From NCBI GenBank assembly GCA_964610885.1, contig CAZSWR010000053.1:1-25246 (forward strand): DNA of 25,246 nt. Direction: 5' to 3'. A model generated the notes under the pieces. The model searched no databases and was not told the DNA's origin. It saw nothing but the letters and a program-made list of their open reading frames with translations. Position 1 is the first letter of the stretch; every line of letters begins with the position of its first letter. This document shows positions 14,320 to 22,691 of this stretch, piece by piece. The stretch is from CAZSWR01 sp964610885 (GTDB lineage: Bacteria; Bacteroidota; Ignavibacteria; Kapaibacteriales; UBA2268). The position numbers and the translations under genes were made by a program.

Positions 14320-17300
14320 TCATCGTGGAAATGATATTACTCTTCGTCTCCCAAGGTAATGTTCTACGCTAAGTACTTGCTCGAGGACGGTGGGCGCAAT
14401 GCCCCTTCGCTTCGCGTAATCTTCCAATTGGTCGGTCCCGATTGGCCCGGACGGATGGTATTCCGCTTCGGGATGCGCGAATACAAGCCCGCATACGGAT
14501 GCCTGCGGTTGCATCATGAAATTCTCCGTCAGCCGGATTCCACACTTCTTTTCAGCATCCAATACATTCAAAATATCCCTTTTCAGCGTGTGGTCGGGCA
14601 ATGCAGCGTAGCCGGGCGCCGGTGCGATTCCTCTGGAGCCTGTCCCAAGCATTTCCTTCAGAATATACTGTTGAGCATATTCGGCGAGCGCCTCGGCAAT
14701 GGCATTCAGGGCGGTTTGTATCAGAATCGATTGGCCTTCGTCGTCGGCGGTTTTGTGCTGCTCGAGCAATTCTTGGCCTGCCTCTCCTGCGCTCACGGCG
14801 AACGCGCCCAAGTAGTCGTCCACGAAGAGTTCCTTCGGTGCGATCAGGTCCGCGAGCGAATAGCATTCATCGCTGCCGGGGCGTTTGGACTGGCGGCGAA
14901 GCATCGGAAGAGGAACCCAGTTGCCCGATTCCGTTTCGATATAAATCGTATCATTTTCGGAGTATGCTTTGAAAACGCCTGCACAAGCGGCCACACCATT
15001 ACCAGAGCAAAGCAATTCTCGAGCAATTTTTTTTAATTCCCGAATAATTTCGTCTGTATCCTTTAGCTTCCCGTTTTCATTGCTCATGCCCATTGCCTTG
15101 GCGGCTCTGGGAAAATCGATCTGTTTCAGGAATGTTTCCATGCTTCGAATTTCGACCATTCTAATGCCGGTTATCTTCGGCGCGGCAATGGCAGCCCGGC
15201 TCGTATCGAATGGCTTGCGCAGTTTGCGGGCTTCGGCGATTGGGATGATTGAAACTGATTCTTCCTTGGCCATGTGCGAAGCTCGCAGGCTCTGATATTC
15301 TTTCTGTGTGGAATCAATAAATCTGCCGCGGAGTTTCGGGTTTGCCAAAATATTCAGTACCCCAACCGCTTGGCTGGCGTCGCGGACGTGGAGTACAGGC
15401 CCGGAGTACTTCGGCGCAATTCTCAGCGCGGTGTGCAGGCGGGAAGTGGCCGCTCCGCCAATCAAGAGAGGTATCCTGAGGCTTTTCGACTCCATCAATT
15501 CGGCCACCTTCGCCATTTCGGCGAGCGATGGAGTGATCAGCCCGCTCAGCCCGACGAAATCTGCGTTATTCTCGATGGCTGCCTCCACGACGCGGGTTTC
15601 GTGCACCATGACGCCGAGGTCAATTATCTCGAAATTGTTGCTGCTGAGCACCACTGAAAGGATATTCTTTCCGATGTCGTGGACGTCTCCGCGGACAGTT
15701 GCCAGAACGATTTTCCTTCTCGAGAAATCATGCCCGCCGGTGCCGAGCAGAGGCTCGAGGTATTTCGTTGCTTTCTTCATCACGCGAGCCGACTGCACGA
15801 CCTGGGGCAAGAACATTTTACCCGAACCAAACATCTCGCCCACGTGGCTTATACCGGCCATAAGCGGCCCTTCGATGATGCCAATCGGCGCCATGCCTTG
15901 CTCGATCGCTTCCCTTAGGTCCGCTTCGATGAATTCAGAGTTGCCGTTGATAATTGCCTCCGAGATTCTTTCATCGAGCGGGATGGATTCCCTGTGGGCG
16001 GCGTGGTGAGATCGTTCGTTGGTTTCGCCCGCTCCGGCGGTGAACTCCAGCAGCTCCTCTGTGGCCCGTGGCGATCGGTTCAGGACGAGTGCTTCGATTT
16101 TTTCGCGGAATTCGGAATCGATTTCGTCGTAGATATCCAACTGCTCCGGGTTTACGATGCCCATGTCCAATCCGGCATTGATGGCGTGGAAGAGGAAAAC
16201 GGAGTGGATGGCTCGGCGGATATGATTATTTCCCCGGAAAGCATAGGAAAGGTTTGAAATGCCACCACTGAACTTCGCGCCGTGGAGTTCCGTCTTCAGT
16301 CGGCGGACCGATTCAATGAAATCGACGGCTTGGTTGGCGTGTTCGGGCATTCCTGTGCCGATAGCGAGTACGTTTGGGTCCAGTATGATGTCCGTCGGCT
16401 CCCAGCCTCCCTTTTCGGTTAGCAATCGGAACGAACGGCGCAGGACCGCCAGCCGCCGCTCCAAAGTGTCAGCTTGGCCTTCTTCGTCGAAAGCCATGAC
16501 CACGGCCGCGCAACCGAATCGCTTCAGCTCGGCCGCCCGAGACAAAAACTGCTCATCGCCCGATTTCAGCGATATAGAATTAACGATACATTTCCCCTGA
16601 ATGCAGCGCAGGCCGGCGCGGATCACGTCCCAGTCGGAGGAATCAATCATCACCGGCACTCGGGCCACCGCCGGATCCGCAGCGATTGTGTTTAGGAATG
16701 TTGTAATTGCCTTTGGTCCATCCAGTAGCGCCATATCCACGCACACATCGATGATTTCGGCTCCGTTTTCGACTTGCTTCTTTGCAATTGTAGCGGCCGA
16801 ATCCCACTGGCTGTTTGCCACGGCCATGGCAAATCGTTTCGATCCGGCGACGTTGGTGCGTTCGCCGATATTGATGAAATTCCTCTCCGGCGAGCACTCG
16901 AATGCCTCAAGACCCGCCAGGAAAAGCTCGCGCGGCGAATGCGTGATGGCCCTCGGCGGAATGCCGCGAACTGTATCGGCGATTTCCTTGATGAATTCCG
17001 GCGTCGTGCCGCAGCAACCGCCCACGATGTTCAGCAGCCCCGAGCGGGCAATTGATTCGATTCGCCGGGCCATGCCGGCGGGAGTTTCGTCGTATTCGCC
17101 CAAAGAGTTCGGAAGGCCTGCATTGGGATAGAAACAGATAGCGCATTCGGCCATGCTCGCGATGTCCGCAAGGAATGGGGCCAGATGCTCCGCTCCGAAA
17201 GAGCAATTCAGCCCCAGGGCGCAAAGCGTGCGGCAGTGGCGGATGGAATGGTAGAATGCCTCGATCGTTTGCCCGGCCAGCATTCGGCCCGAAAGGTCAA

Positions 17301-17946
17301 CAATTGTGGCCGAGACGATGATCGGCAGCTCGACGCCCATTTCAGCAAATGCCTCTTCGGCGGCGTAAATGGCTGCCTTTGCATTGATTGTGTCTGTTGC
17401 TGTCTCGATTTGCAAAATATCTGCTCCGCCCGCGATAAGGCCGCGCATTTGGGGCAGGTATGCCCTGACGAAGTCGTCAAAAGTTGCATTCCTGCTCGAA
17501 GGATTGGTAACGTCTGGGGACATCGACCCTGTCCGATTCGTTGGGCCGACCGACCCGGAGACGAAACATTCTGTGCCGCCACGTCGGGAGTTTTCTTCGT
17601 CTGCGGCGCGGCGTGCGATTTCGGCCGATGACTTGTTCAGCTCGAAGACCAAGCCTTCGGTGCCATAGTCAGATTGGGATATTTCGTTTGCATTGAAAGT
17701 ATTTGTTTCGATAATATTGGCCCCGGCGCGGAGGTATTCCGTATGGATTTGTCCGACGATGTCCGGCCGCGAAAGCGAGAGCAAATCGTTGTTGCCGCGG
17801 AGAGGCAAATGGTGCTCAGCGAGCGCCGCACCGCGGAAATCGGCTTCGTCCAATCCGAATCGTTGAATCATCGATCCCATTGCTCCATCGAGAATGATAA
17901 TTCTATTCGTAAGCATTTCGAGGAAAAGTTGAGATGACTTTTTCAT
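14320..17946 (-). CDS. metH: Cobalamin-dependent methionine synthase
   Basis: 1208 residues, complete and close to the 1227 of the E. coli enzyme. It moves a methyl group from methyltetrahydrofolate to homocysteine through methylcobalamin. Four modules in order: homocysteine-binding barrel (ILDGAMGSMIQRFG start; zinc ligands C248, C311 and C312, matching E. coli C247/C310/C311), pterin-binding barrel (FINIGERTNVAGSKRF), B12 domain with the cobalt ligand H756 in GDVHDIGKN (E. coli H759) and GLSGLITPSLAEM, and the SAM-binding reactivation domain (APAPGYAALPDHT, YHPSGPIGTDQL). The reactivation domain shows it can be rescued with flavodoxin and SAM. I preferred ATG 17946 over 17958 because GGGAG lies ~7 nt upstream of it. 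Monocistronic; no SAM or B12 riboswitch recognised upstream. Confidence 0.98.
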   Translation of the reverse strand: MKKSSQLFLEMLTNRIIILDGAMGSMIQRFGLDEADFRGAALAEHHLPLRGNNDLLSLSRPDIVGQIHTEYLRAGANIIETNTFNANEISQSDYGTEGLVFELNKSSAEIARRAADEENSRRGGTECFVSGSVGPTNRTGSMSPDVTNPSSRNATFDDFVRAYLPQMRGLIAGGADILQIETATDTINAKAAIYAAEEAFAEMGVELPIIVSATIVDLSGRMLAGQTIEAFYHSIRHCRTLCALGLNCSFGAEHLAPFLADIASMAECAICFYPNAGLPNSLGEYDETPAGMARRIESIARSGLLNIVGGCCGTTPEFIKEIADTVRGIPPRAITHSPRELFLAGLEAFECSPERNFINIGERTNVAGSKRFAMAVANSQWDSAATIAKKQVENGAEIIDVCVDMALLDGPKAITTFLNTIAADPAVARVPVMIDSSDWDVIRAGLRCIQGKCIVNSISLKSGDEQFLSRAAELKRFGCAAVVMAFDEEGQADTLERRLAVLRRSFRLLTEKGGWEPTDIILDPNVLAIGTGMPEHANQAVDFIESVRRLKTELHGAKFSGGISNLSYAFRGNNHIRRAIHSVFLFHAINAGLDMGIVNPEQLDIYDEIDSEFREKIEALVLNRSPRATEELLEFTAGAGETNERSHHAAHRESIPLDERISEAIINGNSEFIEADLREAIEQGMAPIGIIEGPLMAGISHVGEMFGSGKMFLPQVVQSARVMKKATKYLEPLLGTGGHDFSRRKIVLATVRGDVHDIGKNILSVVLSSNNFEIIDLGVMVHETRVVEAAIENNADFVGLSGLITPSLAEMAKVAELMESKSLRIPLLIGGAATSRLHTALRIAPKYSGPVLHVRDASQAVGVLNILANPKLRGRFIDSTQKEYQSLRASHMAKEESVSIIPIAEARKLRKPFDTSRAAIAAPKITGIRMVEIRSMETFLKQIDFPRAAKAMGMSNENGKLKDTDEIIRELKKIARELLCSGNGVAACAGVFKAYSENDTIYIETESGNWVPLPMLRRQSKRPGSDECYSLADLIAPKELFVDDYLGAFAVSAGEAGQELLEQHKTADDEGQSILIQTALNAIAEALAEYAQQYILKEMLGTGSRGIAPAPGYAALPDHTLKRDILNVLDAEKKCGIRLTENFMMQPQASVCGLVFAHPEAEYHPSGPIGTDQLEDYAKRRGIAPTVLEQVLSVEHYLGRRRVISFPR

Positions 17947-18062
17947 AACGGCTCCCATCGGTTCAATCAGGTTTCAATTGCGAAAGCTGAAAGAAGAAGA
18001 GACGAATACTATTTTATTATGGTGTTGTGCGCTGAACTGTGATTGAGGTGATTGGTTAATAT

Positions 18063-18157
18063 AATGAAAATAGTTGTAAGTAGAAAGGTAAAAGTAGAAA
18101 GTCAACTCTATTTAGAACAAGACAACTTGCAGATTGTTCCTAGCAACTTTTTACTTT
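18063..18157 (+). repeat. Composite element, diverged copy 2
   Basis: AATGAAAATAGTTGTAAGTA...AAAAGTAGAAAGTCAACTCT...CAACTTGCAGATTGTTCC...CAACTTTTTACTTT follows the same block order as 9446-9530, with base changes throughout. The preceding GTGATTGAGGTGATTGGTTA may be a decayed GATGATGTG head. It lies in the 285-nt gap between the divergent metH and galE. Confidence 0.75.
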
Positions 18158-18201
18158 AAATTATTAGATTTGCAAATTCTTAATTATAGCCTTAATTTTA
18201 C

Positions 18202-18209
18202 TAAGTTTG
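18202..18209 (+). promoter_or_regulatory. Possible -7 box of galE promoter
   Basis: TAAGTTTG fits the Bacteroidetes -7 consensus TAnnTTTG and lies 22 nt before the galE ATG. The nearest TTTG upstream (18169-18172) is 29 nt away, more than usual, so this is a weak call. Confidence 0.35.
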
Positions 18210-18231
18210 TATTTGTAAATTGAAATGTAAT

Positions 18232-19212
18232 ATGATACTAATCACAGGCGGAGCCGGCTATATTGGTTCGCACGCAAATAAATACTTGGCCTCGAAGGGC
18301 CTCGAGACGGTAGTATTCGACAATTTAATCTATGGCCACAAGGAATTCGCCAAGTGGGGACATTTTGTCCATGCGGATTTGGCCAATATTGATGCTATAC
18401 GCGAGTGTTTCGACCGCTTCCCGATCGATGCAGTGATGCACTTCTCATCGTTCGCTTACGTGGGCGAATCGGTAATAAACCCGCAAAAGTATTATAAAAA
18501 CAATATAATAACAACGCTGAACCTGCTCGAAGTCATGCTTGAGAAAAAAGTGAAGGACTTCATTTTCTCTTCCACTTGCGCCACCTATGGCGTGCCGGAG
18601 CAGATGCCAATCGCCGAGGAGACCCCGCAAAAGCCGATCAATCCGTACGGCAGGACGAAATTGATGATCGAGAACATCCTTGAGGACTATTCGGCCGCCT
18701 ATGGCATCCGTTATGCTGCACTGAGGTACTTCAACGCTGCCGGTGCAGACCCGGATTGCGAAATAGGGGAGTGGCACTCTCCCGAAACGCACATCATTCC
18801 TTTAGTGCTCGACGCGGCGCTGGGCGTGCGGGATTCGATCTCCGTTTTCGGGTCGGACTATGCAACGCCGGACGGCACCTGCGTCCGAGACTACGTCCAC
18901 GTGAACGATTTGGCACAAGCGCATTTTCTGGCTTTGGAATACCTGCGCCACGAAGGGAAAAACCTGCGCCTCAATTTGGGAAATGGCAACGGATACTCTG
19001 TGATGGAAGTAATCGAATCGGCTCGGCGCATCTCCGCAAGGGACATCAAAGTGATTAAAGCCGAACGTCGCGCTGGCGATCCAGACATATTAATCGGCAG
19101 TTCCACTCGGGCAAAATCTGTCCTTGGCTGGAATCCAGAGTTTGCCGCGCTCGACACTATTATTAATACTGCATGGAAATGGCATCTGCGTCTGCAATCA
19201 GAGATGATGTGA
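18232..19212 (+). CDS. galE: UDP-glucose 4-epimerase
   Basis: 326 residues from ATG 18232; an in-frame TTG at 18220 is less likely. GalE interconverts UDP-glucose and UDP-galactose (some also the N-acetyl forms) with bound NAD, supplying galactose for surface glycans. It shows the extended SDR Rossmann loop GGAGYIG (6-12), FSSTCATYG (112-120) holding the catalytic Ser/Thr, Y139-G-R-T-K143 (the YxxxK pair), RYFNAAGAD, and the C-terminal RRAGDPDILIGSSTRAKSVLGW typical of GalE. It lies divergent from metH and convergent with pepD. Its last codons (GAG ATG ATG TGA) are part of a GATGATGTG-type simple repeat that continues past the stop. Confidence 0.96.
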   Translation: MILITGGAGYIGSHANKYLASKGLETVVFDNLIYGHKEFAKWGHFVHADLANIDAIRECFDRFPIDAVMHFSSFAYVGESVINPQKYYKNNIITTLNLLEVMLEKKVKDFIFSSTCATYGVPEQMPIAEETPQKPINPYGRTKLMIENILEDYSAAYGIRYAALRYFNAAGADPDCEIGEWHSPETHIIPLVLDAALGVRDSISVFGSDYATPDGTCVRDYVHVNDLAQAHFLALEYLRHEGKNLRLNLGNGNGYSVMEVIESARRISARDIKVIKAERRAGDPDILIGSSTRAKSVLGWNPEFAALDTIINTAWKWHLRLQSEMM

Positions 19213-19280
19213 TGATGAGCTGATGTGGTGATGTGCTGATGTGGTGATGTGCTGATGTGCTGATGTGGTGATGTGATGAT
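19203..19280 (+). repeat. GATGTGATGATGTG/CTGATGTG short tandem repeat
   Basis: Degenerate tandem units of GATGTG, CTGATGTG and GTGATGTG run from the last galE codons to about 19280. The same motif opens the composite element at 9421 and ends the window at 25225. Confidence 0.88.
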
Positions 19281-19295
19281 GTCAAGAAAGTGGTT

Positions 19296-19314
19296 CTACC
19301 ATTTCAAATGGTAG
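19296..19314. repeat. Short perfect hairpin CTACCATTTCAAATGGTAG
   Basis: Nine-base arms around a single C. It lies 84 nt after the galE stop without a T run, so a role as terminator is uncertain. Confidence 0.6.
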
Positions 19315-19351
19315 TATCACTCTAACATCTTACACATCAGTTGCTTACATT

Positions 19352-19394
19352 CCCCTCCTTGCCAAGGAGGGGTGCCCGAAGGGCGGGGTGGTTT
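19352..19394. repeat. CCCCTCCTTGCCAAGGAGGGG-type intergenic repeat
   Basis: Ten-base arms (CCCCTCCTTG and CAAGGAGGGG) around one C, then TGCCCGAAGGGCGGGGTGGTT. A second copy is at 14143-14180. Confidence 0.85.
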
Positions 19395-19420
19395 CCGAGG
19401 TGTGCCACATCTACTTGAAT

Positions 19421-19550
19421 AGTCGGGCGGGTTCCGAACCCGCCCCTACACTTTTTTAAGTAGAAAGTTGAAAGTAACAAGTTGCAAGTAGAAGATTTGA
19501 CTTGCTACTTGTACCTTGCTACTTGCAACTATCATCAACACATCATCTCA
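19421..19550 (-). repeat. Composite element, inverted copy 3
   Basis: Plus strand: a palindrome of GGGCGGGTTC and GAACCCGCCC (19425-19445), then AAGTAGAAAGTTGAAAGTAA...TTGCTACTTGTACCTTGCTA...CATCAACACATCATCTCA. Read on the minus strand this reproduces 9428-9574 block by block, with the palindrome at the far end in both copies. Confidence 0.85.
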
Positions 19551-19551
19551 T

Positions 19552-19586
19552 AAAAACGGCCCCTTCAAAAAGAATTGAAGAGGCCG
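19552..19586 (-). terminator. Rho-independent terminator of pepD
   Basis: On the minus strand CGGCCTCTTCAA pairs with TTGAAGGGGCCG (one T-G wobble) around a 6-nt loop, followed by TTTTTATG. It begins 27 nt after the pepD stop. Confidence 0.85.
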
Positions 19587-19613
19587 AGAGTGTTCGCTCG
19601 GAAAGACTTGAGA

Positions 19614-21077
19614 CTATTTCACGGGTGTGTGTTTCAAGATTTCGAGCAGCAAGTTATAGATGCGCTCGACAGACGAGATCTGGACTTTTTCGTCCGGCGA
19701 GTGCACGTCTTTCAGGTTCGGCCCGATGGAGAGCATGTCCATTCCGGGATATTTTTCGCCAACGAGGCCGCATTCCAATCCGGCGTGGATTGCTTCGATT
19801 TTGGCTTCGCGGCCGAAGAGATTCTTGTAGATTTCTTTCGACACATTGAGGATTTCCGAATTAACGTTGGGCTGCCAGCCGGGGTATCCGTCCGATGATT
19901 TCGAGACAGCACCGCCGAGAGTGAACGTGGCGCAAACCCGTCCGACGACGCCCATTTTCTCTGTCTCGATCGAGCTTCTTTGGCTGGTGAGCACGAAGAT
20001 TTCTTCGGGGCGAGTTTCGACGATTGCTAAGTTTGTCGAGCTTTGGACCAGGTTCGGAATGTCTGGGCTCATGCGCGAAACGCCGTGCGGCACTGCATAG
20101 AAAGCGTTAATGATGCGGTTCTGGAAGTCGAACGATGCGACTCTTTTCGGCAGATCGATTGGCTTCGCCGTCAGTGCCAGGTTGGGTTCTTTGGTTTGGA
20201 ATTCTGTTTTGTAGATGTTGTGGAATTCATTTACCAATGCGTTGAATTTATCTACGTGTGATTTCTGCACAGCCAGAGTTACGAAGCCTTCGCGGGGGAT
20301 GGCGTTGTGTTTGTTGCCGCTATCGAACGTAGAGAGGCGGAAGTTGACTTCTTTGCCAAGGTTCGAAAGGAAGCGCGAAAGGAATTTGATTGCGTTGCCA
20401 CGTCCGTCGTGGATTTCGATGCCCGAATGGCCGCCGCGCAGCCCTTTGATCGAGAGTTCGTATCCGACGTATTCGGAGGGTTGGATTGTTTCTTCTTCGT
20501 ATTTGAAGCGTGCCTCGGTGTTGATACCGCCGGCGCAACCGATTGTGAAGGCGTTTTCGTCTTCGGAATCGATGTTGATAAGGATGTCTGCATCGAGAAG
20601 GCCTTTCTCGAGTTGGATAGCGCCGGTGAGGCCGGTTTCTTCGTCGAGTGTGAAGAGGGCTTCCATTGCGGGGTGTTCGATGTCTTTGCTTGCGAGCACG
20701 GCCATAGCCATTGCAACGCCGATGCCATTATCTGCGCCGAGGGTGGTTCCTTTTGCTTTGACCCAATCGCCATCGATGTAGATATTCAGAGGATCGTTGT
20801 CAAAATCGAATTCCACGTCGCTGTTTTTCTCGCAAACCATGTCGATATGGCCTTGCAAGCAGACAGTTTTGCGGTTTTCCATGCCTTTGGTGGCAGGTTT
20901 TTTCATAACGATGTTGCCGAGTTTGTCGCGGCGCACTTCGATGTTATATTTTTTTGCAAAATCGAGAAGGTATGCAATGAGCTTTTCTTCTTTTTTCGAG
21001 GGGTGCGGGTGTTGGCAGATTTCTTCGAAAAATCCCCAAACAGCCTGTGGTTTCAATGAGCCGAGTACGTTAGCCAT
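19614..21077 (-). CDS. pepD: Aminoacyl-histidine dipeptidase (peptidase M20C)
   Basis: 487 residues, the length of E. coli PepD (485). A cytosolic di-zinc peptidase that splits Xaa-His and related dipeptides. The metal and catalytic residues align one to one with the family: H77 and D79 (LQGHIDMV), D116 (TTLGADNGIG), E146/E147 (DEETGLTGA), D170 (LINIDSED) and H459 (LKDVHSPDE). A lid domain lies between about residues 190 and 400 (IKGLRGGHSGIEIH near its start). ATG 21077 has GAAAGG ~9 nt upstream. It begins 4 nt after the stop of the PqqD-like gene, so the two are almost certainly cotranscribed and possibly translationally coupled. A terminator follows. Confidence 0.96.
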   Translation of the reverse strand: MANVLGSLKPQAVWGFFEEICQHPHPSKKEEKLIAYLLDFAKKYNIEVRRDKLGNIVMKKPATKGMENRKTVCLQGHIDMVCEKNSDVEFDFDNDPLNIYIDGDWVKAKGTTLGADNGIGVAMAMAVLASKDIEHPAMEALFTLDEETGLTGAIQLEKGLLDADILINIDSEDENAFTIGCAGGINTEARFKYEEETIQPSEYVGYELSIKGLRGGHSGIEIHDGRGNAIKFLSRFLSNLGKEVNFRLSTFDSGNKHNAIPREGFVTLAVQKSHVDKFNALVNEFHNIYKTEFQTKEPNLALTAKPIDLPKRVASFDFQNRIINAFYAVPHGVSRMSPDIPNLVQSSTNLAIVETRPEEIFVLTSQRSSIETEKMGVVGRVCATFTLGGAVSKSSDGYPGWQPNVNSEILNVSKEIYKNLFGREAKIEAIHAGLECGLVGEKYPGMDMLSIGPNLKDVHSPDEKVQISSVERIYNLLLEILKHTPVK

Positions 21078-21081
21078 ACTT

Positions 21082-21447
21082 TTACCTTTCAGTTAATTCT
21101 TTAAATGAAATAAAACCGGATCTGTATAATTGTGTAAGGAATTGCGTTATTCTATCGGTAGCGGGATGCACTTTGTCCCCCATTTCGGCCGATACTTTAT
21201 TAATGATTTCGGAAACGGGCAGCCGGCCATCGATTGCGAGCCATACGCGGGAGCCGATTTCGTCCAGCTCTGTGTGTATCCACGGGTCGGGCATGGAGCG
21301 CGACAGCAGCCGCGAAACGATTCGGTTCGAAAATCGAGGAACCAAAACGGTTACAATCCCGCCGGATGATACACGCTCGGAATGCTTTCTGAACGGTGTC
21401 ATTTCAAGGTAGTTCATGCCTTTTGCCTTGCTGCGGAATAATCCCAT
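21082..21447 (-). CDS. PqqD-like protein (RRE-type winged helix)
   Basis: 121 residues. The C-terminal ~65 match the PqqD/RiPP-recognition-element fold: HTELDEIGSRVWLAIDGRLPVSEIINKVSAEM (59-90), then an amphipathic helix and LYRSGFISF. PqqD proteins bind leader peptides of ribosomal natural products and hand them to modifying enzymes; many PqqD-like proteins in genomes have no known partner. The N-terminal ~50 residues (MTPFRKHSER, VPRFSNRIVSRLLSR) are basic and not typical of PqqD. No radical SAM enzyme, YcaO or obvious precursor peptide is nearby. It is the first gene of an operon with pepD (4-nt gap), so a role linked to short-peptide handling is possible but unproven. Confidence 0.78.
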   Translation of the reverse strand: MGLFRSKAKGMNYLEMTPFRKHSERVSSGGIVTVLVPRFSNRIVSRLLSRSMPDPWIHTELDEIGSRVWLAIDGRLPVSEIINKVSAEMGDKVHPATDRITQFLTQLYRSGFISFKELTER

Positions 21448-21692
21448 TTTCTATGCCCTTTGCCTTAAGAACAAAAAAGCAAATTATCGATTATTTTCCT
21501 AATAACAAAACAAAAGCCTATATGATAATTTATTTATGTTGGCCGATGCTGCCCCGTGAAGCAATTTCTTGATTTTTCCATCGAGTTTTTGCTAACCCAT
21601 CCGATGATTTATCCGAGCCGCCACCTACAATTTGGCACAGAATTCTTCGTCTCGAATCCCGATGTCAGATTCAAATTGAAAAGGATATTGAA

Positions 21693-22347
21693 ATGAAATA
21701 CCACACTATGGCCGCTCTGTGCCTTTTCCTTTGCATTGCCGTGGCCCAGGCAGAACTGCCACGAAAAAAATATAAAACTGCCGACCCCGGACCAATCCAG
21801 CGGAATGCCGCTGATGAAAGCACTTTCGGAACGCTCCAGCAATCGGGAATTCCTCTCGGGCAAGGAAGTCCCACTGCAAATGATTTCCGATTTGCTCTGG
21901 GCCGCCGATGGGATTAACCGACCCGAAAGCGGAAAACGTACCGCCCCGTCGGCCATGAACTGGCAAGATGTAAAACTATACCTGGTTACTGTCGAAGCAG
22001 TTTATTCGTATGATCCCGTGAACCATGCGCTGTTTTTCGAATGCGAAGGGAACCATATGAAGGAGACCGGCAGTCAGGAATTTGTCGAAGATGCCTCGGC
22101 TAACATTGTATTTGTAAGCGATTTTGCAAAGATGACAAATGCCGAATCGGAAGATAAAATGCGCTTCGCTTCGTTCCACGTAGGAGCAATATCGCAAAAT
22201 ATTTCTCTGTATTGCGCATCCGCCGGCATGATCACTGTCGTTCGCGGTTCGTTCGACGAGAAGAAGATGCGCGAAGTGCTTCACTTGCACGACGAGCAGA
22301 CAATTATCATGGCCCAATCGATTGGATTCCGCAAGCCAAAGAAGTAG
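21693..22347 (+). CDS. Exported nitroreductase-family protein, frameshifted near the N terminus
   Basis: A signal peptide (MKYHTMAALCLFLCIAVAQA, cleavage after AQA) is encoded from ATG 21693. The enzyme domain lies in the next frame from about 21770. An A7 run at 21764-21770 separates them; removing one A would join LPRK to NIKLPTPDQSSG without a break and give a ~217-residue exported protein. The domain shows nitroreductase features: LSERSSNREF (FMN-phosphate-binding arginines), LLWAADGINRPESGKRTAPSAMNWQ (the SagB/nitroreductase-like centre), a helix with FHVGAISQNISLYCASAGM, and a C-terminal IIMAQSIGF. These flavoproteins oxidise or reduce small molecules; the substrate is unknown. The ATG at 21736 only opens the second frame and makes a poor start. 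Sequencing error, pseudogene or slippage control all remain possible. It is divergent from the PqqD-like/pepD operon. Confidence 0.8.
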
Positions 22348-22363
22348 CTGATTCCGCGATCCT

Positions 22364-22590
22364 TTAGCAGACTGTTGAATTAGTATATGTCAGCCATCCC
22401 ACGGGTTAACCCGTGGGTTCGATACAGGCCATAACTCCAATATTATCAATGTATTTGCTTATAACGTTCTTTAGCCCCCTTAGAAAAAGGATGTTGGGGG
22501 AATTGTCGATATTTCAATGAGTTACCACGGTGTATGCAATGGGTTGAAACCTATTGTTTCAGATTCTTTACTTATTCAACAGGCTCTTAG
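22364..22590. mobile_element. MITE-like element with terminal inverted repeats
   Basis: Left end TTAGCAGACTGTTGAATTAG and the reverse complement of the right end, CTAAGAGCCTGTTGAATAAG, match at about 17 of 23 positions over the full repeat. The 227 nt between include the palindrome CCCACGGGTTAACCCGTGGG (22398-22417) and no gene. Related copies lie at 4386-4582 (inverted) and 2934-3015 (right half). The CTGTTGAA core resembles ends of several DDE-transposase insertion sequences, but no target-site duplication is clear and no transposase is in the window. Confidence 0.75.
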
Positions 22591-22691
22591 GGAATGCCCT
22601 CACAGGGCGCAACGCCTACTTTTTGCCGATCAATCAAGTTAGAAGCCGAGCTTGTTCGTCTTGGCTAAAGGAAGTATGAATAACAATTGAG

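Noticed and set aside
17947..18062. SAM or cobalamin riboswitch before metH
   Set aside because: No SAM-I, SAM-II or B12-box conserved sequence could be found in the leader, which is short and A/T-rich.
20307..21059. 250-codon plus-strand frame opposite pepD
   Set aside because: Rich in Phe, Val and Asp because it reads the complement of pepD; no independent support.
21448..21692. Precursor peptide gene for the PqqD-like protein
   Set aside because: Only frames of 7-16 codons without ribosome sites or a leader/core pattern were seen.
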